Assembly (NCBI RefSeq): GCF_002270355.1
Contig: NZ_NJFZ01000004.1
Span: 62,001-126,000, forward strand
Source of the DNA: Flectobacillus sp. BAB-3569
GTDB lineage: Bacteria; Bacteroidota; Bacteroidia; Cytophagales; Spirosomataceae
Length of the DNA: 64,000 bases
Reading direction: 5' to 3'
This document shows positions 1-9,909 of the stretch, piece by piece; position 1 is the first letter of the stretch, and the number at the start of each line of letters is the position of its first letter. Both the position numbers and the translations under genes were made by a program. Below the pieces are notes generated by a model that searched no databases, was not told the origin of the DNA, and was given only the letters and a program-made list of their open reading frames with translations.

Positions 1-1
1 C

Positions 2-1375
2 AACGGTAAGATTATTTTCCAAAAACTTCCTGAAGTAGAATACAAACTGGCGATATCTACTAAAAACTTCATGGTGCTCAATTCAACGCGCAAAGACAAT
101 GATTTCTTCTATGGCAAAGCCTTTGTTGATGCCAACATGAATATCAGTGGCTCAACAAGTACGGCAGTGGTTGATGGCAATGTAAAGTTGATTGAGAAAA
201 GTAGCATTTTCGTTTTGATGCCCGACAATAGCGTAAGTGAAGAAGCCATCAACGATGTAGTGGTTTTTGTGGATAAAAATAAAAAGGCATTGACCAAAGA
301 CTCTACCAATAGCAATCAGACGAAATATAATACTAGTTTTATCTCAGAAGTAAGTTTGTTATTGGAAGCCGACGAAAAGTCAGAAATGACTATTGTTGTA
401 GATGAATTAAATGGCGATAACCTCAAAGTACGAGGCAAAGCTCAACTTAATGCTGGGATAAGCTCCAATGGTCAGCCTTACATTTTAGGGATTTACTCAC
501 TTACAGAAGGTAGCTACGATTTGTCATTTGAACTTCTCAAAAAACAGTTTAAAATCAAACCAGGCAGTAACATCGTTTGGATGGGCGACCCTTTGAGTGG
601 TAATATCGACATTACGGCGATTTACCAGACCATGGCCTCTCCGTCCGACCTGTTGAGTTCTACCGAATCGCAATATCGTCAAAAAATGCCTTTTGATGTA
701 AACCTAAACCTAAACGGTCCAATGAAAAAATTGGAAACGTCTTTTAGTATTACCCTAAATGATAAAACACAACAGGCCATAGACAACGATGTCAAAACAA
801 AAATAAATGATAGATTAAAGTATTTGGCTCAAACCGATATTGCCGAAAACAACAAACAGGTTTTTGCTTTATTGATTTTAAATAGATTTTTCTCTGAAAA
901 ATCATCTGACTTTTTCTCTACAATCAACCCCGAAGCCATTGCTCGCCAAAGTGTGAGTAAACTTCTTTCTGACCAGCTCGAAAGATTGGCTGCCGACGTG
1001 ATTAAAGGGGTAAACTTGAGTGTGAATCTCAATTCTAGCCAAAGTAATATTGCAGGGCAGTCATCTGCCAGAACAGATTTGAACCTTGGACTATCCAAAG
1101 CTTTTTTCAATGATAGATTGAAAGTTGAGGTTGGGAAAAACTTTGAGCTTGAAAACACCAACGGTGTGCAACGAAATCCAACTGAGGTATTTGATAACGT
1201 CGCTGTAAACTATAGTCTTACAGAAGATGGAAGGTATCGTTTTAGGGCATTCCGTAAAAATCAATTCCAAACAGTTCTCGAAGGTTTTGTGGTAGAAACA
1301 GGCGTGAGTTTTGTCATTACCTTGGAATATCAGTCTGTGAAAGAGTTTTTCCAAAAAATAATAAGTAATTATTAA
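2..1375 (+). CDS. tamB: TamB C-terminal part (translocation/assembly module), 5'-truncated by window edge
   Basis: The reading frame is open from base 2, so this is the C-terminal 457 residues of a longer protein. Seen: beta-rich repeats such as GQPYILGIYSLTEGSYDL and FKIKPGSNIVWMGDPLSGNI, followed by NLGLSKAFFNDRLKVEVGKN near the end, as in the TamB/DUF490 C-terminal domain. Known: TamB is a long periplasm-spanning protein, anchored in the inner membrane, that works with an Omp85 partner in outer-membrane biogenesis and lipid transport. The next gene, 45 bp downstream on the same strand, encodes such a partner, which supports the call. The N-terminal anchor lies outside the window. Confidence 0.9.
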   Translation, partial: NGKIIFQKLPEVEYKLAISTKNFMVLNSTRKDNDFFYGKAFVDANMNISGSTSTAVVDGNVKLIEKSSIFVLMPDNSVSEEAINDVVVFVDKNKKALTKDSTNSNQTKYNTSFISEVSLLLEADEKSEMTIVVDELNGDNLKVRGKAQLNAGISSNGQPYILGIYSLTEGSYDLSFELLKKQFKIKPGSNIVWMGDPLSGNIDITAIYQTMASPSDLLSSTESQYRQKMPFDVNLNLNGPMKKLETSFSITLNDKTQQAIDNDVKTKINDRLKYLAQTDIAENNKQVFALLILNRFFSEKSSDFFSTINPEAIARQSVSKLLSDQLERLAADVIKGVNLSVNLNSSQSNIAGQSSARTDLNLGLSKAFFNDRLKVEVGKNFELENTNGVQRNPTEVFDNVAVNYSLTEDGRYRFRAFRKNQFQTVLEGFVVETGVSFVITLEYQSVKEFFQKIISNY

Positions 1376-1420
1376 TGGCTGATAGCAGTATGCTCAAAGC
1401 CTAACATAGCCATTACAAAC

Positions 1421-3730
1421 ATGATTCAAAAGAGTGCACTATATATTGGTCTCATACTTCTACTAGCCAGCTGCTCGGTAACGAAGAAGCTCCCTGCTGG
1501 CGAAAGCTTATACACGGGTGCAGACATTAAAATCAAAGCCGATTCGAGCATCAAAAAATCAGAAATAGAACGTGTTAATGCTGAGCTAGCAGAATTTGTA
1601 AGACCCAAGCCCAATACAGCCATCATGGGGTTTCCGTACCGAGTATGGTTATACTATGTCATGGGTGAGCCTCGCAAACCAAAGGGTTTTAGAACATGGT
1701 TTCGTCGCAAATTTGGTGAACCTCCCGTTCTTGCAAGTCGTGGAGTCATTAATGCCAATACCAAACAAATTAATGTCTTGCTGAACAATCAAGGCTTTTT
1801 TCGTACTACAGCATCAGGTGATATTATCGATAAAAATCGTTTAGCAAAAGCGGTTTATACTATTAATTTAAAACCACAATATTTGCTCGATTCGATTCAT
1901 TTTGAAACAGATGGAGATACCAGTGTTTTTGGAAAAGCATTACTCAATACTCAAAAAAGAACACTTTTGGTAAAGGGTAATCCGTATAATTATGAAACCT
2001 TAGTGGCAGAACGCAATCGTATTGAACGAGAGTTGAAGCAACGAGGCTTTTACTATTTCCGTCCCGACTATGTAATCTTCAAAGCTGATTCGATGAGTAA
2101 AAAAACGAAGGTGGATGTTTCGGTTGAAATTAAACCCAATGTTGCTCAGGTAGCCAAAAAGATTTACTATATCAACGACATTCATGTCATTGCTGATTAT
2201 GGTGATTTGAGAGTAGATACAACCAATATTAAACAAACGAACTATCAAGGAATTGATATTCAAGATCCCCTCAACAGATACCGTCCAAAAGTGTTTGCAG
2301 ATGCGATTGGATTTCGTCATGGACGTAATTATTCGAGCCGTTTTCAAGATGTTTCATTATCTCGTTTGATTAATCTCAAAAATTTCAAGTTTGTCAAGAA
2401 TAAGTTTGAATTAGTCCCTCGTTCAGACTCAGCATTATTGGATGTATACTATTATCTGACCCCGCAAAAACACAAATCTTTGCAGGCAGAGCTGAGCGGA
2501 TCGTCGAAGTCAAACAACTTTAACGGTACTGACATTGCAGTCAACTGGCGTAACCTTAACTTGTTTAGAGGTGCCGAAATTTTTACCATTTCAGCCTCAA
2601 CGGGCCTTCAATTCCAAGTAGGCGGTGGAGCCAATGCTATCAACAACTCGACTTATAAAGTGGCAACCTCGCTTACACTTCCACGTTTTGCAGTCCCATT
2701 TATTAAATTCAATCCAACTCGAAATCAGTCCTTGCCTTCCACGACATTCAATGTCAATTACGAATACATCAATCGAGGTAATATGTATCGCACTACCTCC
2801 TTGAGTGGTTCATTGGCTTATGATTGGAGTCAGAACTCAACACTTAGACATACCTTTACGCCACTATCTATCAGTTACGTTCGAACATTTGATTTTTCAT
2901 TTGATTATATCAATTATATGATCATGTTTGCACCACAACAATTAGGCACTATTCTGGATCAAAACACCATTATACCAAGTTCTATTTATCAGTTTTTTTA
3001 TAATCCCAGACCTACCAAAAGTTCAAGTTTTGCTCTTTCTGGAAGCATTGAAATTGCAGGAAACTTGGCCAGCGCACTTGCCAAATCTGCCAATTCAACA
3101 ACCGAAGCACAAACCTTATTTGGTGTAGGTTATGCACGTTATATTCGAAGTGATTTGGATATGCGATATAGCAAAACGATCAATAGTAAAATAAAATGGG
3201 CAAATCGTGTCATGCTTGGCTTTGGCTTGCCTTATGGCAACTCAAATTCACTACCCTTTCCGAAGCAGTACATTGTAGGCGGTAGCAATAGTATCAGGGC
3301 ATTTGTGGCACGTGGTATTGGACCTGGAGCCTATTATGCCTCAGGCGATAACGCCACAACGTTCTTAGGAGCACAAGCGGGTGATATGAAGCTAGAAATG
3401 AATACCGAGCTTAGAGCCAAGGTAAACGACTTTATACAAGGAGCATTATTTGTAGATGCAGGGAATGTTTGGATGTACAAGGATGAAGTTTTATACGGTG
3501 CTGATGGTGTATTTGGAAAAGATTTTTACAAACAACTTGCAATAGGTGCTGGTGTTGGTTTGCGTTTCGACTTTACGTATCTCTTACTTCGCTTTGATTT
3601 AGCGACGCCACTTCGCAAGCCCTATTTACCAGAGGCAGAAAGATGGGTCATCAAAGATATCGACTTTTCAAGCTCTGACTGGCGCAAAGAGAACCTAATT
3701 CTAAACATTGCGATAGGTTTGCCATTCTAA
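1421..3730 (+). CDS. tamL: TamL-type Omp85 outer-membrane lipoprotein (BamA/TamA family)
   Basis: 769 residues. The N-terminus MIQKSALYIGLILLLASC is a lipoprotein signal with lipobox LASC, which separates the Bacteroidota TamL from TamA of Proteobacteria. POTRA-like segments follow (about residues 30-330), then a C-terminal beta-barrel of the surface antigen/D15 type. The barrel contains the region FPKQYIVGGSNSIRAFVARGIGPG around residue 615, typical of Omp85 barrels (the VRGF/Y-like motif appears as IRAF). The protein ends NLILNIAIGLPF, an aromatic-terminated last strand. It probably forms an operon with tamB just upstream. Role by family: insertion or assembly of outer-membrane components together with TamB. 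Confidence 0.9.
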   Translation: MIQKSALYIGLILLLASCSVTKKLPAGESLYTGADIKIKADSSIKKSEIERVNAELAEFVRPKPNTAIMGFPYRVWLYYVMGEPRKPKGFRTWFRRKFGEPPVLASRGVINANTKQINVLLNNQGFFRTTASGDIIDKNRLAKAVYTINLKPQYLLDSIHFETDGDTSVFGKALLNTQKRTLLVKGNPYNYETLVAERNRIERELKQRGFYYFRPDYVIFKADSMSKKTKVDVSVEIKPNVAQVAKKIYYINDIHVIADYGDLRVDTTNIKQTNYQGIDIQDPLNRYRPKVFADAIGFRHGRNYSSRFQDVSLSRLINLKNFKFVKNKFELVPRSDSALLDVYYYLTPQKHKSLQAELSGSSKSNNFNGTDIAVNWRNLNLFRGAEIFTISASTGLQFQVGGGANAINNSTYKVATSLTLPRFAVPFIKFNPTRNQSLPSTTFNVNYEYINRGNMYRTTSLSGSLAYDWSQNSTLRHTFTPLSISYVRTFDFSFDYINYMIMFAPQQLGTILDQNTIIPSSIYQFFYNPRPTKSSSFALSGSIEIAGNLASALAKSANSTTEAQTLFGVGYARYIRSDLDMRYSKTINSKIKWANRVMLGFGLPYGNSNSLPFPKQYIVGGSNSIRAFVARGIGPGAYYASGDNATTFLGAQAGDMKLEMNTELRAKVNDFIQGALFVDAGNVWMYKDEVLYGADGVFGKDFYKQLAIGAGVGLRFDFTYLLLRFDLATPLRKPYLPEAERWVIKDIDFSSSDWRKENLILNIAIGLPF

Positions 3731-3891
3731 GAAAAGTACAAGCTTGCTAAAATCTAAATGCTTGTAGAAGAACTGATATATCATATTTGCGAAAAAAGGT
3801 AGTTTAACTTTGCAAGAAACTTTTTTAATTAAAAAACTGGGACTATTTTTGTAACCTAGTTTCTGATAACGAGTCAAATAAATACATAGCA

Positions 3892-4143
3892 ATGAATCGC
3901 AAAAATATCTTAGCCATCGCAGCAGTAGCCATGTTAGCAGTAGCTTGTGACTACCAAAAAAACAATACTATCAAGCAAAAAGACCTACGCGCAGGAGATG
4001 AGTATGTGTACGGCGTTCACCCAGACAGTGCTGCACGTCAAACAAAAAATAAATACACAGCTAAGCCAGAAAACGAAGTAAGAGCTGCTAAAATCCGTGA
4101 AAAATTGTACGGTCCTGCTGCTGAAATTACTCAAGGAAATTAA
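3892..4143 (+). CDS. small lipoprotein of unknown function (83 aa)
   Basis: A short protein with a clear lipoprotein signal: MNRKNILAIAAVAMLAVAC, with lipobox AVAC at residues 16-19. The mature part of about 65 residues is hydrophilic and rich in K, N, A and Y, with no domain I recognise. Two matches to the Bacteroidota -7 consensus TAnnTTTG lie upstream (TAACTTTG at 3805-3812 and TATTTTTG at 3844-3851), and a strong terminator follows 35 bp after the stop. It therefore looks like its own transcription unit. The gene is real on signal-peptide and context grounds; the function is unknown. Confidence 0.75.
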   Translation: MNRKNILAIAAVAMLAVACDYQKNNTIKQKDLRAGDEYVYGVHPDSAARQTKNKYTAKPENEVRAAKIREKLYGPAAEITQGN

Positions 4144-4177
4144 TATTCTAAGATTTTAATCTTTTTTTATAGATTAT

Positions 4178-4211
4178 AAAAAGCGTTGCGACTCTGTTTG
4201 TAACGCTTTTT
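4178..4211 (+). terminator. intrinsic terminator after small lipoprotein gene
   Basis: A perfect 10-bp stem, AAAAAGCGTT / AACGCTTTTT (4178-4187 and 4202-4211), with a 14-nt loop and T-run. Confidence 0.85.
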
Positions 4212-4274
4212 AGTTAGAAAGACATAAGACAAAAGCCTATTCTTTCTCTATTTAAACCCCTCTTTTTTATAATT

Positions 4275-5336
4275 ATGAACATTGCATTAGTAACAGGCTC
4301 AGCTGGCCTTATTGGTAGTGAAGCAGTATCATTCTTTTCTGAAAAATTCGACCTTGTCATTGGTATCGATAATAATATGCGTCAATATTTCTTCGGTCAA
4401 GAGGCTTCAACTGCTTGGAATCGCAATCGTCTAGAAGAACAATTTGCTAATTATAAACACTATCAAGCTGATATTAGAGAAGTTTCTCAATTAGAAGTAA
4501 TTTTTAAAGAATTTGGTGCAGACATCAAATTAATCTTACATACCGCAGCACAACCTTCTCACGACTGGGCAGCAAGAGAACCATTTACAGACTTTTCAGT
4601 AAACGCAAATGGTACACTCAATATGCTTGAAATGACTCGTTTGCACTGTCCTGAGGCTGTATTTATTTTTACGTCGACAAACAAAGTTTATGGAGATAAT
4701 CCAAACTTCTTGCCATTAATCGAAACTGAAACTCGTTGGGAAATTGATACAAACCACCAGTATTTCGAAAATGGTATCGATGAAAACTTGAGTATCGACC
4801 ATACTAAACACTCTTTGTTTGGTGCATCGAAAGTAGCAGCAGATATCTTAGTACAAGAATACGGTCGTTACTTCGGCATGAAAACGGGTATCTTCCGTGG
4901 TGGATGTTTGACTGGTCCAAACCACTCTGGTACGCAATTGCACGGCTTCTTGGCATATTTGATGAAATGTGCTATTACTGGTAACCATTACACTATTTTT
5001 GGTTACAAAGGAAAACAAGTTCGTGACAATATTCACTCTTATGACTTGGTAAATATGTTCTGGCATTTCTACCAAAACCCACGTGTAGGTGAAGTATACA
5101 ACGCAGGTGGTGGTCGTTTTGCTAACTGTTCAATGCTAGAAGGTATCACAATTTGTGAAGAAATTACTGGTAAGAAAATGAGTTATAGTTACTCTGAAAC
5201 AAACCGTATTGGTGACCACATTTGGTATATTTCAGACCTTTCGAAGTTCAAAGAGCATTATCCAACTTGGAACTGGAAATATGGTTTGAACGAAACACTC
5301 CAACAAATTCACGACGGTATCACTAGCCGATTGTAA
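4275..5336 (+). CDS. NAD-dependent sugar epimerase/dehydratase, CDP-paratose 2-epimerase-like
   Basis: 353-residue extended SDR. The N-terminus [16 protein letters not shown] carries the Rossmann TGxxGxxG motif. [10 protein letters not shown] (about residues 132-140) is the signature of the CDP-paratose/tyvelose 2-epimerase branch. [12 protein letters not shown] and the C-terminal substrate domain are also typical. Odd: the catalytic YxxxK motif reads FGASK (F182, K186), so the active-site Tyr is Phe. The two glycosyltransferases downstream suggest a role in making or modifying a nucleotide sugar for a surface glycan. The substrate cannot be told from sequence. The Tyr-to-Phe change could mean altered chemistry. 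Confidence 0.85.
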   Translation: MNIALVTGSAGLIGSEAVSFFSEKFDLVIGIDNNMRQYFFGQEASTAWNRNRLEEQFANYKHYQADIREVSQLEVIFKEFGADIKLILHTAAQPSHDWAAREPFTDFSVNANGTLNMLEMTRLHCPEAVFIFTSTNKVYGDNPNFLPLIETETRWEIDTNHQYFENGIDENLSIDHTKHSLFGASKVAADILVQEYGRYFGMKTGIFRGGCLTGPNHSGTQLHGFLAYLMKCAITGNHYTIFGYKGKQVRDNIHSYDLVNMFWHFYQNPRVGEVYNAGGGRFANCSMLEGITICEEITGKKMSYSYSETNRIGDHIWYISDLSKFKEHYPTWNWKYGLNETLQQIHDGITSRL

Positions 5337-5343
5337 TATTTTT

Positions 5344-5377
5344 AAAGGACTTAAGACAAACGCTTAAGTCCTTTTTT
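5344..5377 (+). terminator. intrinsic terminator after epimerase gene
   Basis: A perfect 12-bp stem, AAAGGACTTAAG / CTTAAGTCCTTT (5344-5355 and 5363-5374), with a 7-nt loop and a run of T. Confidence 0.9.
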
Positions 5378-5613
5378 ATGCTCTTGATAAATAGGGTTTA
5401 CACTTAAAAAAATACATTTTATCTATGCCTATCGATCATTGAAACTCCTAGATCCCCTCCTAAACCAAAAAAAATATTGAAAGCTTCGTTAATAATTAGG
5501 CTAATTAATATCGTCTCAAGGTATTTAAGTAGGAAAATTACATAGGTTTGGGGTAAATTTGCATTAATTTTGAATACTCCAATCAGCATATTGGTATTAC
5601 AATTAAAAACATC

Positions 5614-6570
5614 ATGCCCAATTCCATAAAAATCCTCATTCCACTTTACAACGATTGGGATGCTTTAGAGCTTTTACTTGAACGTATCAAACATACAGTT
5701 GAAGCAAGCTTCTTTGAGCAGCTATCTTTTGTGATTGTGGATGATTGTTCTTCCATTCCGTGTGATGTAAATCGTTTTTCGGCATACAACCTTGAGATTA
5801 TCAGACTTTGGCGCAATGTAAGTCATCAAAAAGCCATTGCACTGGGTCTCTCCTATTTAACCAAAGAACGTACTTTTGATTATCTGCTAATCATGGATTC
5901 AGACGGTGAAGATCGTCCTGAAGACATGGAGCGCTTATATGATACTTGCGTAAAAACAAATCAAATTGTATTTGCTAAACGCGCCAAACGTAGCGAAGGC
6001 CCAATCTTCCGAATGGGCTACTTGGTATATAAAGCACTTTTTGGTCTATTAACAGGAAAAGTAATAGAATTTGGTAATTTTAGCATACTGCCATTTGAAC
6101 AAGCCAAGAAATTAGCTTACGTTTCCGAGATATGGAATCACTTCCCTGGCGGAGTTATTCGATCCAAATTATCATATAGTTCTATCCCGATTATCAGAGG
6201 TACTCGTTTGGCAGGTAAATCTAAGATGAATTTTGTGTCTTTGATTCTTCATGGCTTAAGTGCTATTTCTGTATATCTAGATACTGTGGCTGTTCGAATC
6301 GTCATTAGTTCTCTGGTATTGGTTGTTTTGTCTATCTTAGTAGCATTGGTTGTATCCATTATTCGTCTTACAACTCCTTATGCCTCACCTGGCTGGGCAA
6401 CAACGCTTGTTTCAACAGCAGTAATTGTGATACTCCAAGCCTTTTTGAGTTCACTTTTTTTGGTTTTTACCGTATTAAACTATCGTACTCAAAAGCATTT
6501 TATTCCAGCATTGGAATATCATGAATTAATACAACAAGTAGACTCGACAGAGCTTTCTAAGATTAGCTAA
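5614..6570 (+). CDS. family 2 glycosyltransferase with C-terminal membrane anchor
   Basis: 318 residues. GT-A fold GT2 domain: IKILIPLYNDWDALELLLER at the start, VIVDDCSS (nucleotide-sugar site), and MDSDGEDRPEDME around residue 107 as the DXD-type metal site. Two hydrophobic helices (about residues 226-251 and 260-290) anchor it in the inner membrane, as in undecaprenyl/dolichyl-phosphate sugar transferases (ArnC/GtrB-like). By family it would move a sugar from a nucleotide donor to a lipid phosphate or glycan on the cytoplasmic face. It is followed after 39 bp by a second GT2, so the two are probably co-transcribed. Confidence 0.85.
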   Translation: MPNSIKILIPLYNDWDALELLLERIKHTVEASFFEQLSFVIVDDCSSIPCDVNRFSAYNLEIIRLWRNVSHQKAIALGLSYLTKERTFDYLLIMDSDGEDRPEDMERLYDTCVKTNQIVFAKRAKRSEGPIFRMGYLVYKALFGLLTGKVIEFGNFSILPFEQAKKLAYVSEIWNHFPGGVIRSKLSYSSIPIIRGTRLAGKSKMNFVSLILHGLSAISVYLDTVAVRIVISSLVLVVLSILVALVVSIIRLTTPYASPGWATTLVSTAVIVILQAFLSSLFLVFTVLNYRTQKHFIPALEYHELIQQVDSTELSKIS

Positions 6571-6609
6571 TATTATAGATCATTTGCCAAATAAATCAAC
6601 CTCATAAAA

Positions 6610-7347
6610 ATGAAATTAAGTGTAGTTATCCCTGCATACAACGAAGAGGAATCTATTCCTGAAACACTACGAACCCTGTATGCAACACTAAAAAAATACA
6701 ATATTGACCACGAAATTTGTGTAACCAACGATAACTCTAAAGACCGTACAGAAGAGGTATTGAAATCCCTACAAACCGAAATTCCAACCTTGGTATATTT
6801 TACCAACAAAGGACCTAATGGTTTTGGGTATGCCGTACGATATGGCTTAGAACGCTTTTCGGGCGACTGTGTGGCTGTCATGATGGCCGATATGTCTGAT
6901 GACCCAGAAGACTTGGTAAAATATTATAATACCATGCTTGAGAAAAACGTAGATGCTGTTTTTGGTAGTCGTTTTATCAAAGGGGGAAAAGTATATGATT
7001 ATCCTCGTTTGAAACTATTCATCAACCGCATTGCTAACTTCATTGTTAAGCTTGCTACAGGTATCAAAACCAACGATACGACAAACGCCTTTAAATTGTA
7101 CAAGCGTGAAACTATCGAAGGTATTAAACCATTCTTATCTCCACACTTCAATTTAACGGTTGAACTACCGCTAAAGGCATACGTTCGAGGTTACTCTTAT
7201 GCGGTTGTACCAAACAGTTGGACCAATCGTAAGTACGGTGAATCAAAGCTCAAAATTAAGGAAATGGGTAGTCGTTATTTCTTTATTTTACTTTACTGTA
7301 TGATCGAGAAGTTTTTCTCTAGAGGAGATTATATGAAGAAGAATTAA
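6610..7347 (+). CDS. family 2 glycosyltransferase, polyprenyl-phosphate mannosyltransferase (DPM1)-like
   Basis: 245 residues. The opening KLSVVIPAYNEEESIPETL, followed by VTNDNSKDRTEEVL and MADMSDDPEDLVKYY, is the classical GT2/DPM1 pattern with its acidic metal-binding motif. It has only the catalytic domain, with at most one weakly hydrophobic stretch near the C-terminus (YFFILLYCMIEKFF). It is the distal gene of the pair with the GT2 39 bp upstream and ends in a strong hairpin. Likely role: transfer of a sugar to polyprenyl phosphate for surface glycan synthesis. The actual sugar is unknown. Confidence 0.85.
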   Translation: MKLSVVIPAYNEEESIPETLRTLYATLKKYNIDHEICVTNDNSKDRTEEVLKSLQTEIPTLVYFTNKGPNGFGYAVRYGLERFSGDCVAVMMADMSDDPEDLVKYYNTMLEKNVDAVFGSRFIKGGKVYDYPRLKLFINRIANFIVKLATGIKTNDTTNAFKLYKRETIEGIKPFLSPHFNLTVELPLKAYVRGYSYAVVPNSWTNRKYGESKLKIKEMGSRYFFILLYCMIEKFFSRGDYMKKN

Positions 7348-7351
7348 TACA

Positions 7352-7390
7352 AATAAAAAGGATGAGGCTTATTCCCTCATCCTTTTTATT
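7352..7390. terminator. bidirectional terminator between convergent genes
   Basis: A perfect 16-bp stem (7352-7367 and 7375-7390) with a 7-nt loop, A-rich on one side and T-rich on the other, so it can act on both strands. The right arm overlaps the stop codon of the minus-strand gene ending at 7386. Confidence 0.9.
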
Positions 7391-7835
7391 TGTGCAAAAG
7401 TAATGCTTGTAAAGTACTTAGCTGAAAAAGTGCATACGTAAGTGTAATGCCCCAAAATACAGCAAAAATGCTCATTGTAACTAGGATTCTAAGCACAGAT
7501 ACCCGAAAAGATAGTGCCAATAATGTGCCTCCAATTGGTGTAAAAAACAAGGGCGTAAAGCATGATATTCCCCAAATACCGACTCTTTTCCACAATTTTA
7601 CCGCAAATCTTGTACGGCGAGAAAATAGCTTTGCAGGAGTTTTTCTATATTTTTGTATCAAGCTACGAACACTTGTTCCTATTACCAAGACACTGATTAC
7701 GGTAAGCATCATTCCCAAAATGGTACAAACAGCGGTCTCCCACCACGTCAATTCCAATAATAGTCCCGCAATTGGACCGTTAAAAAATTTGATTGAAGTA
7801 GCCACCATTACCGTAAAATATTTCCCTATGGCCAT
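7386..7835 (-). CDS. small multi-pass inner-membrane protein, unknown function
   Basis: 149 residues with about four hydrophobic segments: FNGPIAGLLLELTW, AVCTILGMMLTVISVLVIG, GIWGISCFTPLFFTPIGGTL and VSVLRILVTMSIFAVFWGIT. A basic cytoplasmic loop with several Arg and Lys lies in the middle. The pattern of a short re-entrant-like P/G-rich segment (TPLFFTPIGG) loosely recalls DedA or small-export-type proteins, but I cannot assign a family. The opposite strand is also open over much of this length, but only the minus frame gives a coherent membrane protein. Confidence 0.65.
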   Translation of the reverse strand: MAIGKYFTVMVATSIKFFNGPIAGLLLELTWWETAVCTILGMMLTVISVLVIGTSVRSLIQKYRKTPAKLFSRRTRFAVKLWKRVGIWGISCFTPLFFTPIGGTLLALSFRVSVLRILVTMSIFAVFWGITLTYALFQLSTLQALLLHK

Positions 7836-7922
7836 AGCAAAGTAGCAATTTTGATTCGTTACAAAGTTACAACTCTCTCGTCATTTGTTATATATAAACC
7901 TTAATCTTGTTTCATACAAGCC

Positions 7923-9671
7923 TTGCTTATGTTCTCTCAACGCCTTCTTGGTTTAATATTCTTCATGTTTGCGGTAATCACTAGCTCCCAAGCTCAAAGT
8001 GTTTTTGTACCCCTCAATGCCGACTATTATGACTTACTCGATCGCTATGAGATTAAATATGGTCGACTCTCAAAAACCTTTCACACAGGTATAAAACCTT
8101 ATACCCGTAGAGATATCGCACAATTTATCGAAACCATTGCCCAAGACACAAGTCTTCATACCGATGCGATTGACCAATTTAATTTTAATTATTTCAAAAA
8201 TGATAATTGGGAGTGGGTCTCTGAAGAAACAGAAAGTAGTAAAAAATCATTATGGAAATATTTTTATAAAAAACCTTCTGACGCATATTCTGTCCACAAT
8301 GAAGATATAGATATCCATATCAACCCTGTTATGAATGTCCAGATTGGCTCGGTATCGGGTGGGAATCAATCTTTCTATTCACTCAATACGCGTGGCATCG
8401 AAATTCGAGGGATGATTAATAGCAAAATTGGTTTTTATACTTATATGACTGATAATATCTCAAGAATACCAGACTATATTAAAGGATATGCCGATTATAT
8501 TAACCAAAATACGCCAACAACTGCTACTCAAATTGCAGGAATGCCTGGGGAAGGTTTGACAAAATACTTTAAAAAAGACCCTCTCACCACAGATTTCTTT
8601 TCTGCTCGTGCTTATTTAACTTTTCAGGCTACCAAAAATATAGGTATCCAATTTGGGCATGATAAAAATATTATTGGTAATGGGTTTCGTTCGATGATTC
8701 TTTCAGATAATGCGGCACCTTATCTGTTTTTAAAACTTACCACTCAAATTGGGGCATTTCAATATCAGAACCTATTTGCCGAACTGATCAACCCTGGCCG
8801 TATTTCTCCAGACCAAACTTTCCCTAAAAAATACATGGCGATGCACCACCTTAGTATTAATGTGACGCCAAAACTAAATATTGGATTGACAGAAAGTGTC
8901 ATTTTTAAAAGAGATAGCACAAATGGCGTGGGAGGCTTTGAACTGAATTATCTCAATCCTGTTATTTTTTATCGATTTGTAGAAAGTTTTCAAGGAAGTG
9001 GCGATAATGCATTGGTAGGACTTGATTTTAAATACAATTTCGCCAAAAAATTCTCTTTATATGGACAATTTATGTTAGATGAATTCATCATAAAAGAGAT
9101 CTTCGCGAATACTGGCTCATGGACGAACAAGTACGGAGCACAGTTGGGACTCAAGTATATCGACGTATTGGGAATCAAACATTTGGATTATTTAGGTGAG
9201 TATAATGTAGCAAGACCTTACACTTACAGTCATAGTTACACAGGTCTCAGTTATTCACATTATAATCAAGCACTTGCACACCCATTAGGTGCCAATTTTT
9301 ATGAATGGACTCACACCTTACGAGCTCAACCTGTGCCCAAATTACAGTTAGTAAGTAGGTTGATTTTTGCCAGCTATGGCGACGATAGCAATGGTACCAA
9401 CTGGGGAAGAAATATTCTATTGGATTACAATTCTCGAAGTAGATGGGTTTTATACAAAGATGATGAAGGCAACACCTTGGGGCAAGGAGTGGCTTCACAG
9501 CACTTGACTTTTGATATAAGAGCTTCGTATCAGTTCAAACACAACTTCTTTGTTGATTTGCATTATTTACATAGGGATTTTAAAAGTCAACAAAGTAATC
9601 TTAATAATGTCACCAATCTGCTCTCGATTGGTCTTCGTTGGAATACTGCCGATAGAGGACAGTATTATTAA
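7923..9671 (+). CDS. outer-membrane beta-barrel protein, Wzi/RemB-like
   Basis: 582 residues with a signal peptide (LLGLIFFMFAVITSSQAQ). The mature protein begins VFVPLNADYYDLLDRYEIKYG and is followed by long alternating polar/aromatic strands typical of a 16-18-stranded barrel, ending LSIGLRWNTADRGQYY. The opening resembles Bacteroidota proteins annotated as capsule assembly Wzi family or gliding protein RemB. Wzi is a surface lectin that holds capsule on the cell; RemB supports gliding. The nearby glycosyltransferases favour a surface-polysaccharide role, but this is inference. Confidence 0.7.
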   Translation: MLMFSQRLLGLIFFMFAVITSSQAQSVFVPLNADYYDLLDRYEIKYGRLSKTFHTGIKPYTRRDIAQFIETIAQDTSLHTDAIDQFNFNYFKNDNWEWVSEETESSKKSLWKYFYKKPSDAYSVHNEDIDIHINPVMNVQIGSVSGGNQSFYSLNTRGIEIRGMINSKIGFYTYMTDNISRIPDYIKGYADYINQNTPTTATQIAGMPGEGLTKYFKKDPLTTDFFSARAYLTFQATKNIGIQFGHDKNIIGNGFRSMILSDNAAPYLFLKLTTQIGAFQYQNLFAELINPGRISPDQTFPKKYMAMHHLSINVTPKLNIGLTESVIFKRDSTNGVGGFELNYLNPVIFYRFVESFQGSGDNALVGLDFKYNFAKKFSLYGQFMLDEFIIKEIFANTGSWTNKYGAQLGLKYIDVLGIKHLDYLGEYNVARPYTYSHSYTGLSYSHYNQALAHPLGANFYEWTHTLRAQPVPKLQLVSRLIFASYGDDSNGTNWGRNILLDYNSRSRWVLYKDDEGNTLGQGVASQHLTFDIRASYQFKHNFFVDLHYLHRDFKSQQSNLNNVTNLLSIGLRWNTADRGQYY

Positions 9672-9877
9672 GTATGATTACGCTTTAAGCAATAAGCTAT
9701 AGGCATTAGGCAAGCACAACAACATATTTCCATTCTTTTCCAAAACATATTTAGATTTTTAGAAGCTATTTAAACTTTATGATTTGGCGAAAGAAAGGAT
9801 GCTTGAAGTAAAGCCAAATAGGGTTTTAGCGTTATAGCTACTATTATTACTCGTTCTTGACCAACCATTCCACTTAG

Positions 9878-9897
9878 CGGGTGAATTTATTCACCCG
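9878..9897. other. short perfect hairpin without T-run, between convergent genes
   Basis: An 8-bp perfect stem, CGGGTGAA / TTCACCCG, with a 4-nt loop. It lies between the barrel gene and the glycosidase stop. There is no poly-T on either side, so it is a weak terminator candidate. The rest of 9672-9909 shows nothing definite. Confidence 0.4.
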
Positions 9898-9909
9898 TGA
9901 CCCAAAATA

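Noticed and set aside
5521-5600. Promoter for the first GT2 gene from TAAATTTG and TAATTTTG matches
   Set aside because: Neither match has a TTG at a suitable distance, so no promoter was called.
7447-7845. 132-aa ORF on the plus strand opposite the small membrane protein
   Set aside because: It is antisense to a coherent multi-helix membrane protein and shows no domain or signal of its own.
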